NCBI GenBank assembly: GCA_021108215.1
Contig: JAIORK010000016.1
Location: 1 to 57,649, forward strand
Length of the DNA: 57,649 nt
Origin: a bacterium
GTDB taxonomy: Bacteria; Oederibacteriota; JAAXVQ01; JAUVAV01
Direction: 5' to 3'
Both the position numbers and the translations under genes were made by a program. The notes beneath the pieces are model-generated. The model saw only the letters and a program-made list of their open reading frames with translations, was not told the origin of the DNA and searched no databases. Below are positions 1-6,902 of this stretch, piece by piece (position 1 is the first letter of the stretch; every line of letters begins with the position of its first letter).

Positions 1-55
1 GCTGTTCCGCTGTTCCGCTGTTCCGCTGTTCCGCTGTTCCGCTGTTCCGCTGTTC
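1..55. repeat. 8-bp tandem repeat (GCTGTTCC), about 7 copies
   Basis: The window opens inside a perfect array of the unit GCTGTTCC that breaks off at position 55. The left edge is cut by the window, so the full copy number is unknown. The unit is not a multiple of three, so a coding array would shift frame with copy-number change. No reading frame through it continues into a recognisable gene. Confidence 0.9.
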
Positions 56-60
56 ACCCC

Positions 61-80
61 AACCCGCCGCCAGGCGGGTT
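61..80. terminator. Hairpin, possible bidirectional terminator
   Basis: AACCCGCC and GGCGGGTT form a perfect 8-bp stem with a GCCA loop. On the plus strand it is followed by TATGTATTTT, a weak T-rich tail that could end a gene lying left of the window. It also lies just beyond the stop of the minus-strand nrpR-like gene, but there is no T-run in that direction. Confidence 0.35.
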
Positions 81-127
81 TATGTATTTTAGAGCAGATA
101 GAGAAGACGAGAACCTGTATATTTAGC

Positions 128-1135
128 TTAGATAAAATCACAAATACGGGTATTTAATTCTTTGAAAGAAAACAGGGATTGATAGTCAACCAAGCTTGCC
201 ATCGCATGCGAATGTAGTCTGAGACCGTTTTCCTCTAAAATAGCAATAGGATTTAACCCTCCGATTACCACAATCCCAGCCCGGCCTTCACTGACAGGAA
301 TATCCAACAACGGTTGACCGGGCCAGCCAATGGCCAAAAATCCGCCCAGACCGATTTTTTTTAATTGCTGCGCGAGCTTAATCACCTGATCACGGCTGTC
401 TGCCGGAATTTCCCGGAAACCGGCGCCGATCCGTCCATTCCCAGCGGTTGTAGCCCCGATATAATCTGTCATGCCGCTGCGAATAAAAATTTCGAGCGGA
501 TCTAAAGTTGTGCCTTCATAATGAATAAGTTCAACAAATCTGGTAGGATGTTTATCCTGGATTTCTAAAAGTCCGCCGAAACGCGAGTTGGTCGGGATAC
601 CATGGGTGAGCAGAACGCCGTTTAAAGTAACCGAACAGACAGTGCCGATACCAACAAATCCTTCAGGCACGGATAGTTCTCCCACCCTCTCCCCGGGTCC
701 GAACAGGGCCAGAAGCTTCCCCATGGCATAGCCGGCTTCAAACACGTTTTTAATTAAGGGAACGGATTGCAGGAGTTTGTCAATAGCCAGCATACTGATA
801 TTAATAACCACAGAACCGGATTTTTGCAATAGGTTAAAATTCATCTGGTAAGTCAGTTGATCGATTTTTGCCGCCATTAAACCTATTTTTTCGTATACCT
901 TTGCGTTTGATAATTCTTTTACACCCAGATCAGTAATCCGGCGGCCCCGCTTACCATGGTTATTAGTCAGTCCTTCGCGGTCAAGTTTCATAAGATACAA
1001 CCGAACAGTTCTTCCACTAATATCATACCCCATAGATTGGAGCTGACGCGTAATTTTGGAACTACTCAGGCATTTTTCGGAATCCTGAAGAATTCTTAAT
1101 ATGGACAGTCTTTTCTTCTCGGTTTTGTCACTCAT
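128..1135 (-). CDS. nrpR: NrpR-family transcriptional regulator (wHTH + DUF128)
   Basis: This is a 335-residue regulator. Residues about 5-70 form a winged helix (SKITRQLQSMGYDISGRTVR, then the wing KRGRRITDLG), and residues about 75-335 match the NrpR regulatory domain (DUF128). In methanogens NrpR represses nitrogen-assimilation genes and releases DNA when 2-oxoglutarate is high. Only one regulatory domain is present; many archaeal forms carry two. The start is placed at the ATG at 1135 (MSDKTEKKRL) because the in-frame 20-residue extension to 1195 is hydrophobic and runs into the operator palindrome. The gene diverges from a glutamate synthase, a typical NrpR-type target. The family call is confident; 2-oxoglutarate sensing is inferred from archaeal members. 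Confidence 0.85.
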   Translation of the reverse strand: MSDKTEKKRLSILRILQDSEKCLSSSKITRQLQSMGYDISGRTVRLYLMKLDREGLTNNHGKRGRRITDLGVKELSNAKVYEKIGLMAAKIDQLTYQMNFNLLQKSGSVVINISMLAIDKLLQSVPLIKNVFEAGYAMGKLLALFGPGERVGELSVPEGFVGIGTVCSVTLNGVLLTHGIPTNSRFGGLLEIQDKHPTRFVELIHYEGTTLDPLEIFIRSGMTDYIGATTAGNGRIGAGFREIPADSRDQVIKLAQQLKKIGLGGFLAIGWPGQPLLDIPVSEGRAGIVVIGGLNPIAILEENGLRLHSHAMASLVDYQSLFSFKELNTRICDFI

Positions 1136-1168
1136 GGGTAAAAATATATAGCTGAAAATATAATTTGT

Positions 1169-1206
1169 CAACCACATTATTGGCAATATTGCCAATAATG
1201 TGGTTG
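1169..1206. promoter_or_regulatory. 38-bp perfect palindrome, candidate NrpR operator
   Basis: Positions 1169-1206 read identically on both strands. The core is TTGGCAATATTGCCAA (1180-1195), flanked by the arms CAACCACATTA and TAATGTGGTTG. It lies 34-71 bp upstream of the NrpR start, where a bound repressor would block its own transcription. Known archaeal NrpR operators are short inverted repeats of the GG...CC type, and this core has that form with a tighter spacing (GGCA-N4-TGCC). Confidence 0.7.
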
Positions 1207-1274
1207 GAGCTACAATAAAAATTGAGTTTTTTTTATAAAAACAATAGTGTTATAGCATGACCTGCTTAATAGTA

Positions 1275-1476
1275 ATTGGCAACAAAGTAATGGATTGTGC
1301 CTATCTTTTTTAGTTTATTGGCAAATATACCTAATACTCATAGGGATATTAGAAATATTTATAAAATATGTTAAATACCCAGATAATTAATTGACAAATA
1401 AATATTAGTTTGTAATCATAGGCACGCTGTTGCCAGTGAAAAAATATCTGGAGATATAAATTGGCAATAAGCAGCC
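1275..1476. promoter_or_regulatory. Cluster of TTGGCAA boxes between nrpR and glutamate synthase
   Basis: The 306-bp divergent spacer carries several further GGCA-type half-sites: ATTGGCAA at 1275-1282, TTGGCAAATATACCTAA at 1318-1334 (imperfect inverted repeat), GGCACGCTGTTGCC at 1421-1434 (GGCA-N6-TGCC) and TTGGCAATAA at 1461-1470 with a GCC at 1474-1476. The 1421 site is closest to the archaeal form as I recall it (GGYA-N6-TRCC). The sites sit where the glutamate synthase promoter must be. No unambiguous -35/-10 pair was found. Confidence 0.5.
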
Positions 1477-1501
1477 TATTTAATTTTGAAGGGGGTTTAG
1501 T

Positions 1502-3178
1502 ATGATTCAATGGCCAAAAACTAATGATGCAATAGGGACCGTAAATCGAGGAAACGCTTGTGAATCAGGATTATGTACTTTATGTCGAGCTGATTGTAAG
1601 GGGAAATGTGAAACCTGGCTTTCAAGCCTGAAAGGCCGTAAGCTTTTATATCCCAGAGATTTTGGAGTAATAACTGCCGGAAGCGCTAATACCACCCATG
1701 TTGGTGTATCCTATAATTCGCTGAGGATTAATGGGTATGTTTACGGTGCGAACGGTGTGCCCCAAGGTCTTTCGACCTCGGAAGATGACTGTGTTTTTCC
1801 CAATGTCAATACCGAGCTGGAATTTGGAACTGAGATAAAAACTAAAGCCCGTGTGCCCATAATGACCGGCGCTTTGGGTTCCACCTTTATTGCCGCGAAA
1901 TATTGGGAGTCATTTGCTATTGGCGCTGCCTTGGTAGGATATCCCATTGTGGTGGGAGAGAACGTAGTTGGCGTGGATAAGGAATCCGAAATCAAAAATG
2001 GCAAGATTTCCAAGGCGCCGGAGCTGGATAGAAGAATCGATACCTTTTTGCGTTATTATGACGGTTATGGAGCAATTATTGTTCAGATGAATGTCGAGGA
2101 TACCAGAAACGGCGTGGCTGAATACATTATTAATAAATACGGTGATAAAGTAATTATTGAATTGAAATGGGGCCAAGGCGCCAAAGTCATCGGCGGTGAA
2201 ATCCAGGTTACTTCCTTAGAATATGCCTTATTCTTGAAAAATCGGGGTTATGTGGTTGATCCCGATCCAACTATTCCGGAAGTACAAAAAGCCTTTAAAA
2301 ATAAATCCATTAAATCATTCGCGCGTCACAGCCGTCTGGGTTATACCAGCTTGTCCTCGCGGGATGAAGTGAAAAAGAGTTTTATGGATTCTGTCGCTTA
2401 TTTACGCAAAATCGGTTATAAAAGAATTTCTTTGAAAACCGGATCCTACGGCATGGAAACTTTGGCCATGTCAATAAAATATGCGAGTGAAGCTAAGTTG
2501 GAGTTATTGACTATTGACGGCTCCGGCGGAGGAACCGGGATGAGTCCCTGGAACATGATGGAAAGCTGGGGTGTGCCTTCAATTCTCTTGCATGCCAAAG
2601 CAGCTGAATATGCCAAGCTGCTGGCTGATACCGGCGAAAAAGTCGTAGATCTTGCTTTTGCCGGCGGCTTGGCCAAAGAAGACCAGATATTTAAGGCGCT
2701 GGCTTTGGGCGCGCCGTTTACCAAATTAGTATGCATGGGAAGATCGTTAATGATACCGGCATATTTGGGAGCGAACGTGCAAGGCGCACTGAATCTGAAG
2801 GACAGAGAAAAAGTCCACGGTAATTGGGATAAATTACCGGCAGCGGTGGAGGAATGTGGTATTAAAGAGGATGAAATATTTGCCGGTTATTATGATGTAC
2901 AGAAAAAAGTCGGTAAGGATGAAATGAAAAATATTCCTTTCGGCGCCATTGCCAGTTGGACCTTAGCGGATAAGCTCACCGCCGGTTTGCAGCAATTAAT
3001 GGCCGGAGCCAGGAAATTCTCCTTAGCGGAAATAACCCGCAAAGAAGTTTTCTCAGCGAACCGCGAGACTGAAAGAGAGACCGGGATCCCCTTTATTTCG
3101 GACGCGGATGATGCTTTGGCAAAAGAAATCATCAGCGGTTCGGAAAGCAGGGCCGAAATTCCGGTAAGCAATAATTAA
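1502..3178 (+). CDS. FMN-binding glutamate synthase domain protein (stand-alone)
   Basis: This 558-aa protein matches the central FMN/synthase TIM barrel of glutamate synthase (GltB family). That domain makes glutamate from 2-oxoglutarate and ammonia in the cytoplasm. The glycine-rich flavin/phosphate motif TIDGSGGGTGMSP and the later FAGGLAKEDQIFKALALGA segment are typical. There is no N-terminal glutamine amidotransferase domain and no GltD-like subunit nearby, so ammonia and electrons must come from other proteins. A cysteine cluster (C20, C25, C28, C32, C36) at the N terminus could hold an Fe-S centre. The start has a strong ribosome site (AAGGGGG, ten bases upstream). A perfect terminator follows, so it is probably transcribed alone under NrpR control. 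Confidence 0.85.
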   Translation: MIQWPKTNDAIGTVNRGNACESGLCTLCRADCKGKCETWLSSLKGRKLLYPRDFGVITAGSANTTHVGVSYNSLRINGYVYGANGVPQGLSTSEDDCVFPNVNTELEFGTEIKTKARVPIMTGALGSTFIAAKYWESFAIGAALVGYPIVVGENVVGVDKESEIKNGKISKAPELDRRIDTFLRYYDGYGAIIVQMNVEDTRNGVAEYIINKYGDKVIIELKWGQGAKVIGGEIQVTSLEYALFLKNRGYVVDPDPTIPEVQKAFKNKSIKSFARHSRLGYTSLSSRDEVKKSFMDSVAYLRKIGYKRISLKTGSYGMETLAMSIKYASEAKLELLTIDGSGGGTGMSPWNMMESWGVPSILLHAKAAEYAKLLADTGEKVVDLAFAGGLAKEDQIFKALALGAPFTKLVCMGRSLMIPAYLGANVQGALNLKDREKVHGNWDKLPAAVEECGIKEDEIFAGYYDVQKKVGKDEMKNIPFGAIASWTLADKLTAGLQQLMAGARKFSLAEITRKEVFSANRETERETGIPFISDADDALAKEIISGSESRAEIPVSNN

Positions 3179-3208
3179 TTAGTCTCTTATCTTTATTCTA
3201 TGGCACTA

Positions 3209-3250
3209 TTAAAAAGGCGGCAAGGCCATTCGGCCTTGCCGCCTTTTTAA
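3209..3250. terminator. Rho-independent terminator of the glutamate synthase gene
   Basis: A 19-bp perfect stem (left arm 3209-3227 containing AAAAAGGCGGCAAGGCC) with an ATTC loop closes into a run of five T. The A-run before the stem makes it look bidirectional. It lies 31 bp past the glutamate synthase stop codon. Confidence 0.9.
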
Positions 3251-3559
3251 AGAAAGGACTGTAGCTTGTTTAATATAATTTCCAAACATTTGATCGCGCC
3301 GGCAGTCTGCCGTCAGATCATCCGAAAATTCTCTGTGGGGATCCGGGATGGTGTTCGGAAGTTAGGATAGGGTGATATTTGAAACCTTACGATTCAACAT
3401 CATCCCGCAAAATAAGTTAATCGGTCCCGGATCACGGATCAATTTTTCAGTGAATAAAGCGTAAAACAATGTAAGGATTTTGATGTTTTTCGGTCTCAAT
3501 TTGTGGGGGATTGGCGGTTGACAGAAACCGCTGGGTATCACAAAATTGGGAGGTTGAAA
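3251..3559. other. Non-coding spacer
   Basis: About 300 bp between the terminator and the small coiled-coil gene. I see no convincing reading frame, hairpin or promoter. The only signal is the ribosome site GGGAGG at 3548-3553 for the next gene. Confidence 0.5.
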
Positions 3560-3820
3560 ATGTCAGAACAAGGAAGCATTAACATGGGTGAATTTAAAAC
3601 AGTTGTTGAACACTTTGAAGAAAATCAAAAGAAGATGGCAGAAGTCATGCTGTATGAATTTAAAAATGCCGGAGAAGAGCGGCAATCGCTCAAAGAACAA
3701 GTTGCATTATTGCATGAAGGCCAAACAATGATTCGTTCAGAACTTCGTCTAAAACCAGGTTTTGAAGTGATAGAAGAGCTTGAAAAACGTGTAACCCGGT
3801 TGGAAAATAAAGTCGCCTGA
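3560..3820 (+). CDS. Small coiled-coil protein, unknown function
   Basis: An 86-aa charged protein starting MSEQGSINMGEFK. The start at 3560 is chosen because GGGAGG lies seven bases upstream; a 19-residue in-frame extension to 3503 lacks a ribosome site. Residues about 8-86 are mostly helical with heptad-like spacing (VVEHFEENQKKMAEVMLYEF, then LEKRVTRLENKV at the end). There is no signal peptide or membrane segment, so it is cytoplasmic. It resembles the small coiled-coil proteins common in delta-proteobacteria and candidate phyla, with no known function. It stands alone between a terminator and palindromic repeats. Confidence 0.65.
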   Translation: MSEQGSINMGEFKTVVEHFEENQKKMAEVMLYEFKNAGEERQSLKEQVALLHEGQTMIRSELRLKPGFEVIEELEKRVTRLENKVA

Positions 3821-3890
3821 AAGCCTGAAAAAACCAGCGAACATTTATTGATATATTAAAAATCCAGGGAATATAATAACCATGATCTCC

Positions 3891-4010
3891 GTAGGGGCGC
3901 GATTTATCGCGTCCGAATAGCATTTTAGAATGTTAGACCACGCCATGTTGTAAGGGCGAACCTTGTGTCCGCCCTTATGTTATTCGTAGGGGCGATTCAT
4001 GAATCGCCCA
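3891..4010. repeat. Three REP-like palindromes (GTAGGGGCG family)
   Basis: Three short imperfect palindromes lie within 120 bp: 3891-3915 (GTAGGGGCGCGAT / ATCGCGTCC), 3950-3978 (GTAAGGGCGAA / GTCCGCCCTTA) and 3986-4009 (GTAGGGGCGATTC / GAATCGCCC). Related palindromes occur after several genes in this window. They are typical dispersed intergenic repeats. The rest of the 3821-4245 gap holds no gene that I can support. Confidence 0.75.
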
Positions 4011-4245
4011 CAAGGGTACGAATTGTCAGATCAAACACAAATATGCACAAAAATTATTGCAATTTATGCGCATAGCGTTATTATAAATCCGTGGTACCAA
4101 AGTAATCGGAAATGGTGGGTTGGTCGAAAGGGAGGCGATAATCGGTTATTCTGACAACTGGAGTTTTCATAAAGCGGTCTACACAATAATAGAAATATTT
4201 TTCCAAGACTGGATAAGGCAAATAAATTGTAATGGGGAGTTATTT

Positions 4246-4638
4246 ATGAAAAATTTATTTATGGTGGTTTGTTTATTTTTTTTATTGGCAGGTTGCACGG
4301 GGCCACAAGGGCCGACAGGGCCAACGGGTGATACAGGGGCAACAGGACCGACGGGTCCGGCCGGAACAACCTTGCTACATGAATATACGGGCCAGTTTGC
4401 AGCAGCTGGAAATTATACTTTGAACGTTTCTGAAATCACTGGAAAAAGAACGACTACTTTTGTAATGGCTTACTGGGCTTTTTCCAGTGTTCCCGATGTT
4501 TGGACACCTATGACTGACGGGTGGCTGGATTCATCTAATTCACGTATTTTTAGCGTATCATGGACTGCCGGACAAGTATATTTTTATGAAATGGATGCTG
4601 GTGATTATTATTTAGTTCAAGTATTTCAGCATAACTAA
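4246..4638 (+). CDS. Collagen-like lipoprotein, unknown function
   Basis: A 130-aa exported protein. Residues 1-17 are a lipoprotein signal with the lipobox LLAGC (Cys17 lipidated). Six to seven Gly-Pro-x/Gly-x-x triplets follow (GPQGPTGPTGDTGATGPTG), a collagen-like stretch just after the anchor, then a ~90-residue beta-rich domain (LLHEYTGQF...). The start at 4246 has GGGGAG eight bases upstream and begins the signal peptide; the longer frame from 4120 would bury that signal internally and is rejected. Short collagen triplets next to a lipid anchor usually act as stalks or trimerisation regions. Its role is unknown. Upstream at 4101-4114 lies AGTAATCGGAAATG, almost identical to a sequence upstream of the gene at 38914. 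Confidence 0.75.
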   Translation: MKNLFMVVCLFFLLAGCTGPQGPTGPTGDTGATGPTGPAGTTLLHEYTGQFAAAGNYTLNVSEITGKRTTTFVMAYWAFSSVPDVWTPMTDGWLDSSNSRIFSVSWTAGQVYFYEMDAGDYYLVQVFQHN

Positions 4639-4765
4639 AATAATTTCATCATTGCTGTTTAATTGCCAGAATTTTGGGTATCTCCCACGTGGGAGAAGGA
4701 GTTCGAGTTTCGGGAACACCATAATTATTTCAATAAATTGATTTTAATTTTTCGTCTGTTTTTGC

Positions 4766-4795
4766 CACATACCGGCCTTGTTATTCCGGTATGTG
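4766..4795. terminator. Hairpin downstream of the lipoprotein gene
   Basis: CACATACCGG (4766-4775) pairs with CCGGTATGTG (4786-4795) around a 10-nt loop. The T-run lies before rather than after the hairpin, so it is a weak terminator at best. A separate 16-bp palindrome, TCTCCCACGTGGGAGA, lies at 4681-4696. Confidence 0.35.
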
Positions 4796-4841
4796 TTCAG
4801 CCGGAGCAGTAAGATGAGATTAATTTGTCTTTCTACAACAA

Positions 4842-4892
4842 ACACCTTCTATGTAAAATCAACATATAATATTGATTTTACATAGAAGGTGT
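4842..4892. promoter_or_regulatory. 21-bp inverted repeat upstream of the AAA+ ATPase
   Basis: Two perfect 21-nt arms (4842-4862 and 4872-4892) flank the AT-rich loop CATATAATA. The loop contains TATAAT, a plausible -10 box. The right arm ends 17 bp before the ATPase start, so the element could be an operator overlapping the promoter or a hairpin in the leader. Confidence 0.7.
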
Positions 4893-4909
4893 GATACTGT
4901 AATTGTGCT

Positions 4910-6088
4910 ATGAAAAACTATATTCCAAGAACAATTGAAAAACAAATCAAGTCTGCCGGCCGGGATTTTCCGGTTGTGGTATTAACCGGGCCGCGTCAGA
5001 CTGGGAAGTCCACTTTACTTAAAAAACTTTTTTCTAAGTATACCTATATAACCCTGGATGATCCTTTGACAAGAAATCTGGCGCAGGAAGATCCGAAATT
5101 ATTTTTAAGCCGACATCAGCATGTCATTATTGACGAGATACAGTATCTGCCGGAATTGTTGCCTTATATCAAAATCATGGTGGATCAGGATCGCAGTAAA
5201 AACGGCCGTTATATATTGACAGGTTCCCAATTTTTTCCGCTGATGCACGGTATTAGTGAGTCGTTGGCAGGAAGAGCGGCACTGTTTGAGTTATTGGGAT
5301 TTTCACATCAGGAAGCGCCCTGGATTGATTATGATATTCCCAAATTCTGTTTTGCGGCTTTGTTTGACGGCTTTTATCCGGAAGTGATTGTGCATGGCGC
5401 CAATCGCAATCGCTTCTATTCGAGTTATCTACAAACCTACCTGGAACGGGATATACGTCAGATAACCTCGGTGCATGATTTAAAAGTCTTTCAGAATTAT
5501 CTGGAATTACTGGCAGCACGTGTCGGTAGTTTACTTAACTTAAATGAAGTTAGCAAAGAATGCGGCATTACCTTTACCACGGCGAAACGCTGGTTGTCAT
5601 TGTTGGAGACAAGCAGGATTGTGTATTTACTGCGTCCTTATACTAAAAATATTTCCAAGCGGGTTATAAAAAGCGCTAAATTGTATTTTTCAGACACAGG
5701 ATTATTGGCGGCGATTTTGCGTTATCCGACTCCGGAAACCGTGCAAAGCGGGCCGCTATCCGGCAGTTTGTTTGAAAACTTTATTGTGGTGGAATTGCTG
5801 AAATACAAATTTAATCATAATAAGTTGTTTGAACTCTTTTTTTATCGTGATTCAAATCACAATGAAATAGATATAATCATTGATCAGGGGAGTTCGCTCC
5901 TTTGTCTTGAGATTAAAAATACATCAACACCTCAAAAAGAACACCTGACAACGCTGGCGCGATTACAACCGCTGATCAAAAATTCCAAGGCTTACCTGAT
6001 GAGTTTTGCTTCTGAAGCGCAAGTATATTCCAAAACAGTAACCAGTATTCCCTGGATGCAATTATTTCAAAAGAAATATTTGTTGTAA
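4910..6088 (+). CDS. AAA+ ATPase with DUF4143 domain
   Basis: A 392-aa cytoplasmic ATPase of the AAA_14/DUF4143 family. Residues 27-35 are the Walker A loop GPRQTGKST, HVIIDEIQ is Walker B and YILTGSQ is sensor 1. Residues about 190-240 look like a winged helix (LNLNEVSKECGITFTTAKRW). The C-terminal DUF4143 part contains an endonuclease-like core (HNEIDIIIDQGSSLLCLEIKN), similar to the D...ExK pattern of restriction-type folds. The family is abundant and laterally mobile, often compared with defence or addiction genes, but its role is unresolved. It is a single gene preceded by a long inverted repeat, suggesting self-regulation. Confidence 0.85.
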   Translation: MKNYIPRTIEKQIKSAGRDFPVVVLTGPRQTGKSTLLKKLFSKYTYITLDDPLTRNLAQEDPKLFLSRHQHVIIDEIQYLPELLPYIKIMVDQDRSKNGRYILTGSQFFPLMHGISESLAGRAALFELLGFSHQEAPWIDYDIPKFCFAALFDGFYPEVIVHGANRNRFYSSYLQTYLERDIRQITSVHDLKVFQNYLELLAARVGSLLNLNEVSKECGITFTTAKRWLSLLETSRIVYLLRPYTKNISKRVIKSAKLYFSDTGLLAAILRYPTPETVQSGPLSGSLFENFIVVELLKYKFNHNKLFELFFYRDSNHNEIDIIIDQGSSLLCLEIKNTSTPQKEHLTTLARLQPLIKNSKAYLMSFASEAQVYSKTVTSIPWMQLFQKKYLL

Positions 6089-6160
6089 AAAAATGGGTGA
6101 ATTTTTGAACGGCGAGATGCCGGAGTTCAAATGTTCAAATAATAATCCGGGGATATACTC

Positions 6161-6190
6161 CGAATGACTGGATAATCATGTCCTCATCCC
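6161..6190. repeat. Degenerate intergenic repeat, copy 1
   Basis: The 30 bp beginning CGAATGACTG match 10446-10475 (beginning CGAATGACTA) at about 26 positions, and the similarity extends weakly upstream (GGAGTTC near 6122 and 10410). Both copies lie in non-coding DNA, so this is probably debris of a dispersed element. Confidence 0.5.
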
Positions 6191-6227
6191 AACCTTTTGT
6201 ATCTGGAAAACACTGGGATGATATTTA

Positions 6228-6420
6228 CAAGGGTCTCTATCGACAGTACGCTTGGCTATTCTTCATCTTTTCAAATTATTGATTTTGATAGTGGTGGACG
6301 GAAAGATATTATCGTTTCTGATTTTTAGAAAAGTAAAATTTATTGGTATCAAAATACAGGGACGGGATTTGTAAAGCGTTTTGCAAAATTGTTTGATGAG
6401 CCGTTTGAGCGGTTTGTGTG
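6228..6420 (+). pseudogene. Remnant of an FG-GAP/VCBS-type repeat protein
   Basis: One frame reads STLGYSSSFQIIDFDSGGRK then DIIVSDF, a stop, and KIYWYQNTGTGFVKRF. The pattern Asp-x-Asp-x-x-Gly-x-x-Asp-Ile-Ile-Val followed by WYQNTG is typical of FG-GAP/VCBS propeller repeats in secreted proteins. There is no start, no ribosome site and an internal TAG, so it is read as a decayed fragment. Confidence 0.4.
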
Positions 6421-6902
6421 AAGGAATAAGGAAATTTGATGCATTTTCCAGTATCCTTGCATTGACACATAATAAGCCGTTTTTTCCGTAGGCGTAAAAC
6501 CTGTCCGGCGGATGTCGAATTAGAGCGGGGAAATTGAATTATTGCTCATTATACCTGCCATTGGCATACACCCCAAAGATGTAATTGGTACCTAATATAT
6601 TATTTTGCAAATATTTTATACGAAGGATGAGTCTATATTATTATAGGTAGAAACCAGGTGAGTTACAGGTGTTTTTCCATTCAAAAGTCAATGGAGGGAA
6701 AAATGAAAACCTCCACGAAAAGAAAAATTTTTCTTTTTTGTTTTACAAGCAGCGGTGGATATCATTCCATATCAAGCCAGTCAGGATTATGCGCCCCATA
6801 GTAATGAGGAGCTTACTGAATGTGCTTTTACGACCAATGGCCACTAGTACAATACACTATAGGGGAGATAGGTAACTTGTATCCTCTTGGGGAGATGAGA
6901 AC
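6421..6902. other. Non-coding spacer with a short signal-like ORF
   Basis: Between the propeller remnant and the hydrolase gene I find no full gene. A 32-codon frame at 6703-6801 begins MKTSTKRKIFLFCF behind GGAGGG and resembles the start of a signal peptide, but it ends early; it may be a decayed 5' end. The ribosome site GGGGAG for the next gene is at 6889-6894. Confidence 0.35.

Noticed and set aside
1421-1435. Possible sigma-54 promoter (GGCACGCTGTTGCC) before the glutamate synthase gene
   Set aside because: Only nine bases lie between GG and GC instead of ten, and the first T is A. The symmetric GGCA-N6-TGCC reading as an NrpR site fits better.
4120-4245. N-terminal extension of the collagen-like lipoprotein
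   Set aside because: It would place the lipoprotein signal 42 residues inside the protein; the ATG at 4246 has a good ribosome site and starts the signal.
4286-4370. Collagen-like triplets as a sign of a phage tail fibre
   Set aside because: The stretch is short, directly follows a lipobox, and no phage genes are nearby.
4910-6088. Pairing the AAA+/DUF4143 ATPase with fic as a defence island
   Set aside because: They are 17 kb apart with unrelated genes between them, and no restriction, toxin-antitoxin or phage genes were found near either.
6669-6875. 68-codon frame before the first hydrolase
   Set aside because: Low-quality composition and no family; the ribosome site there fits a different, shorter frame at 6703.
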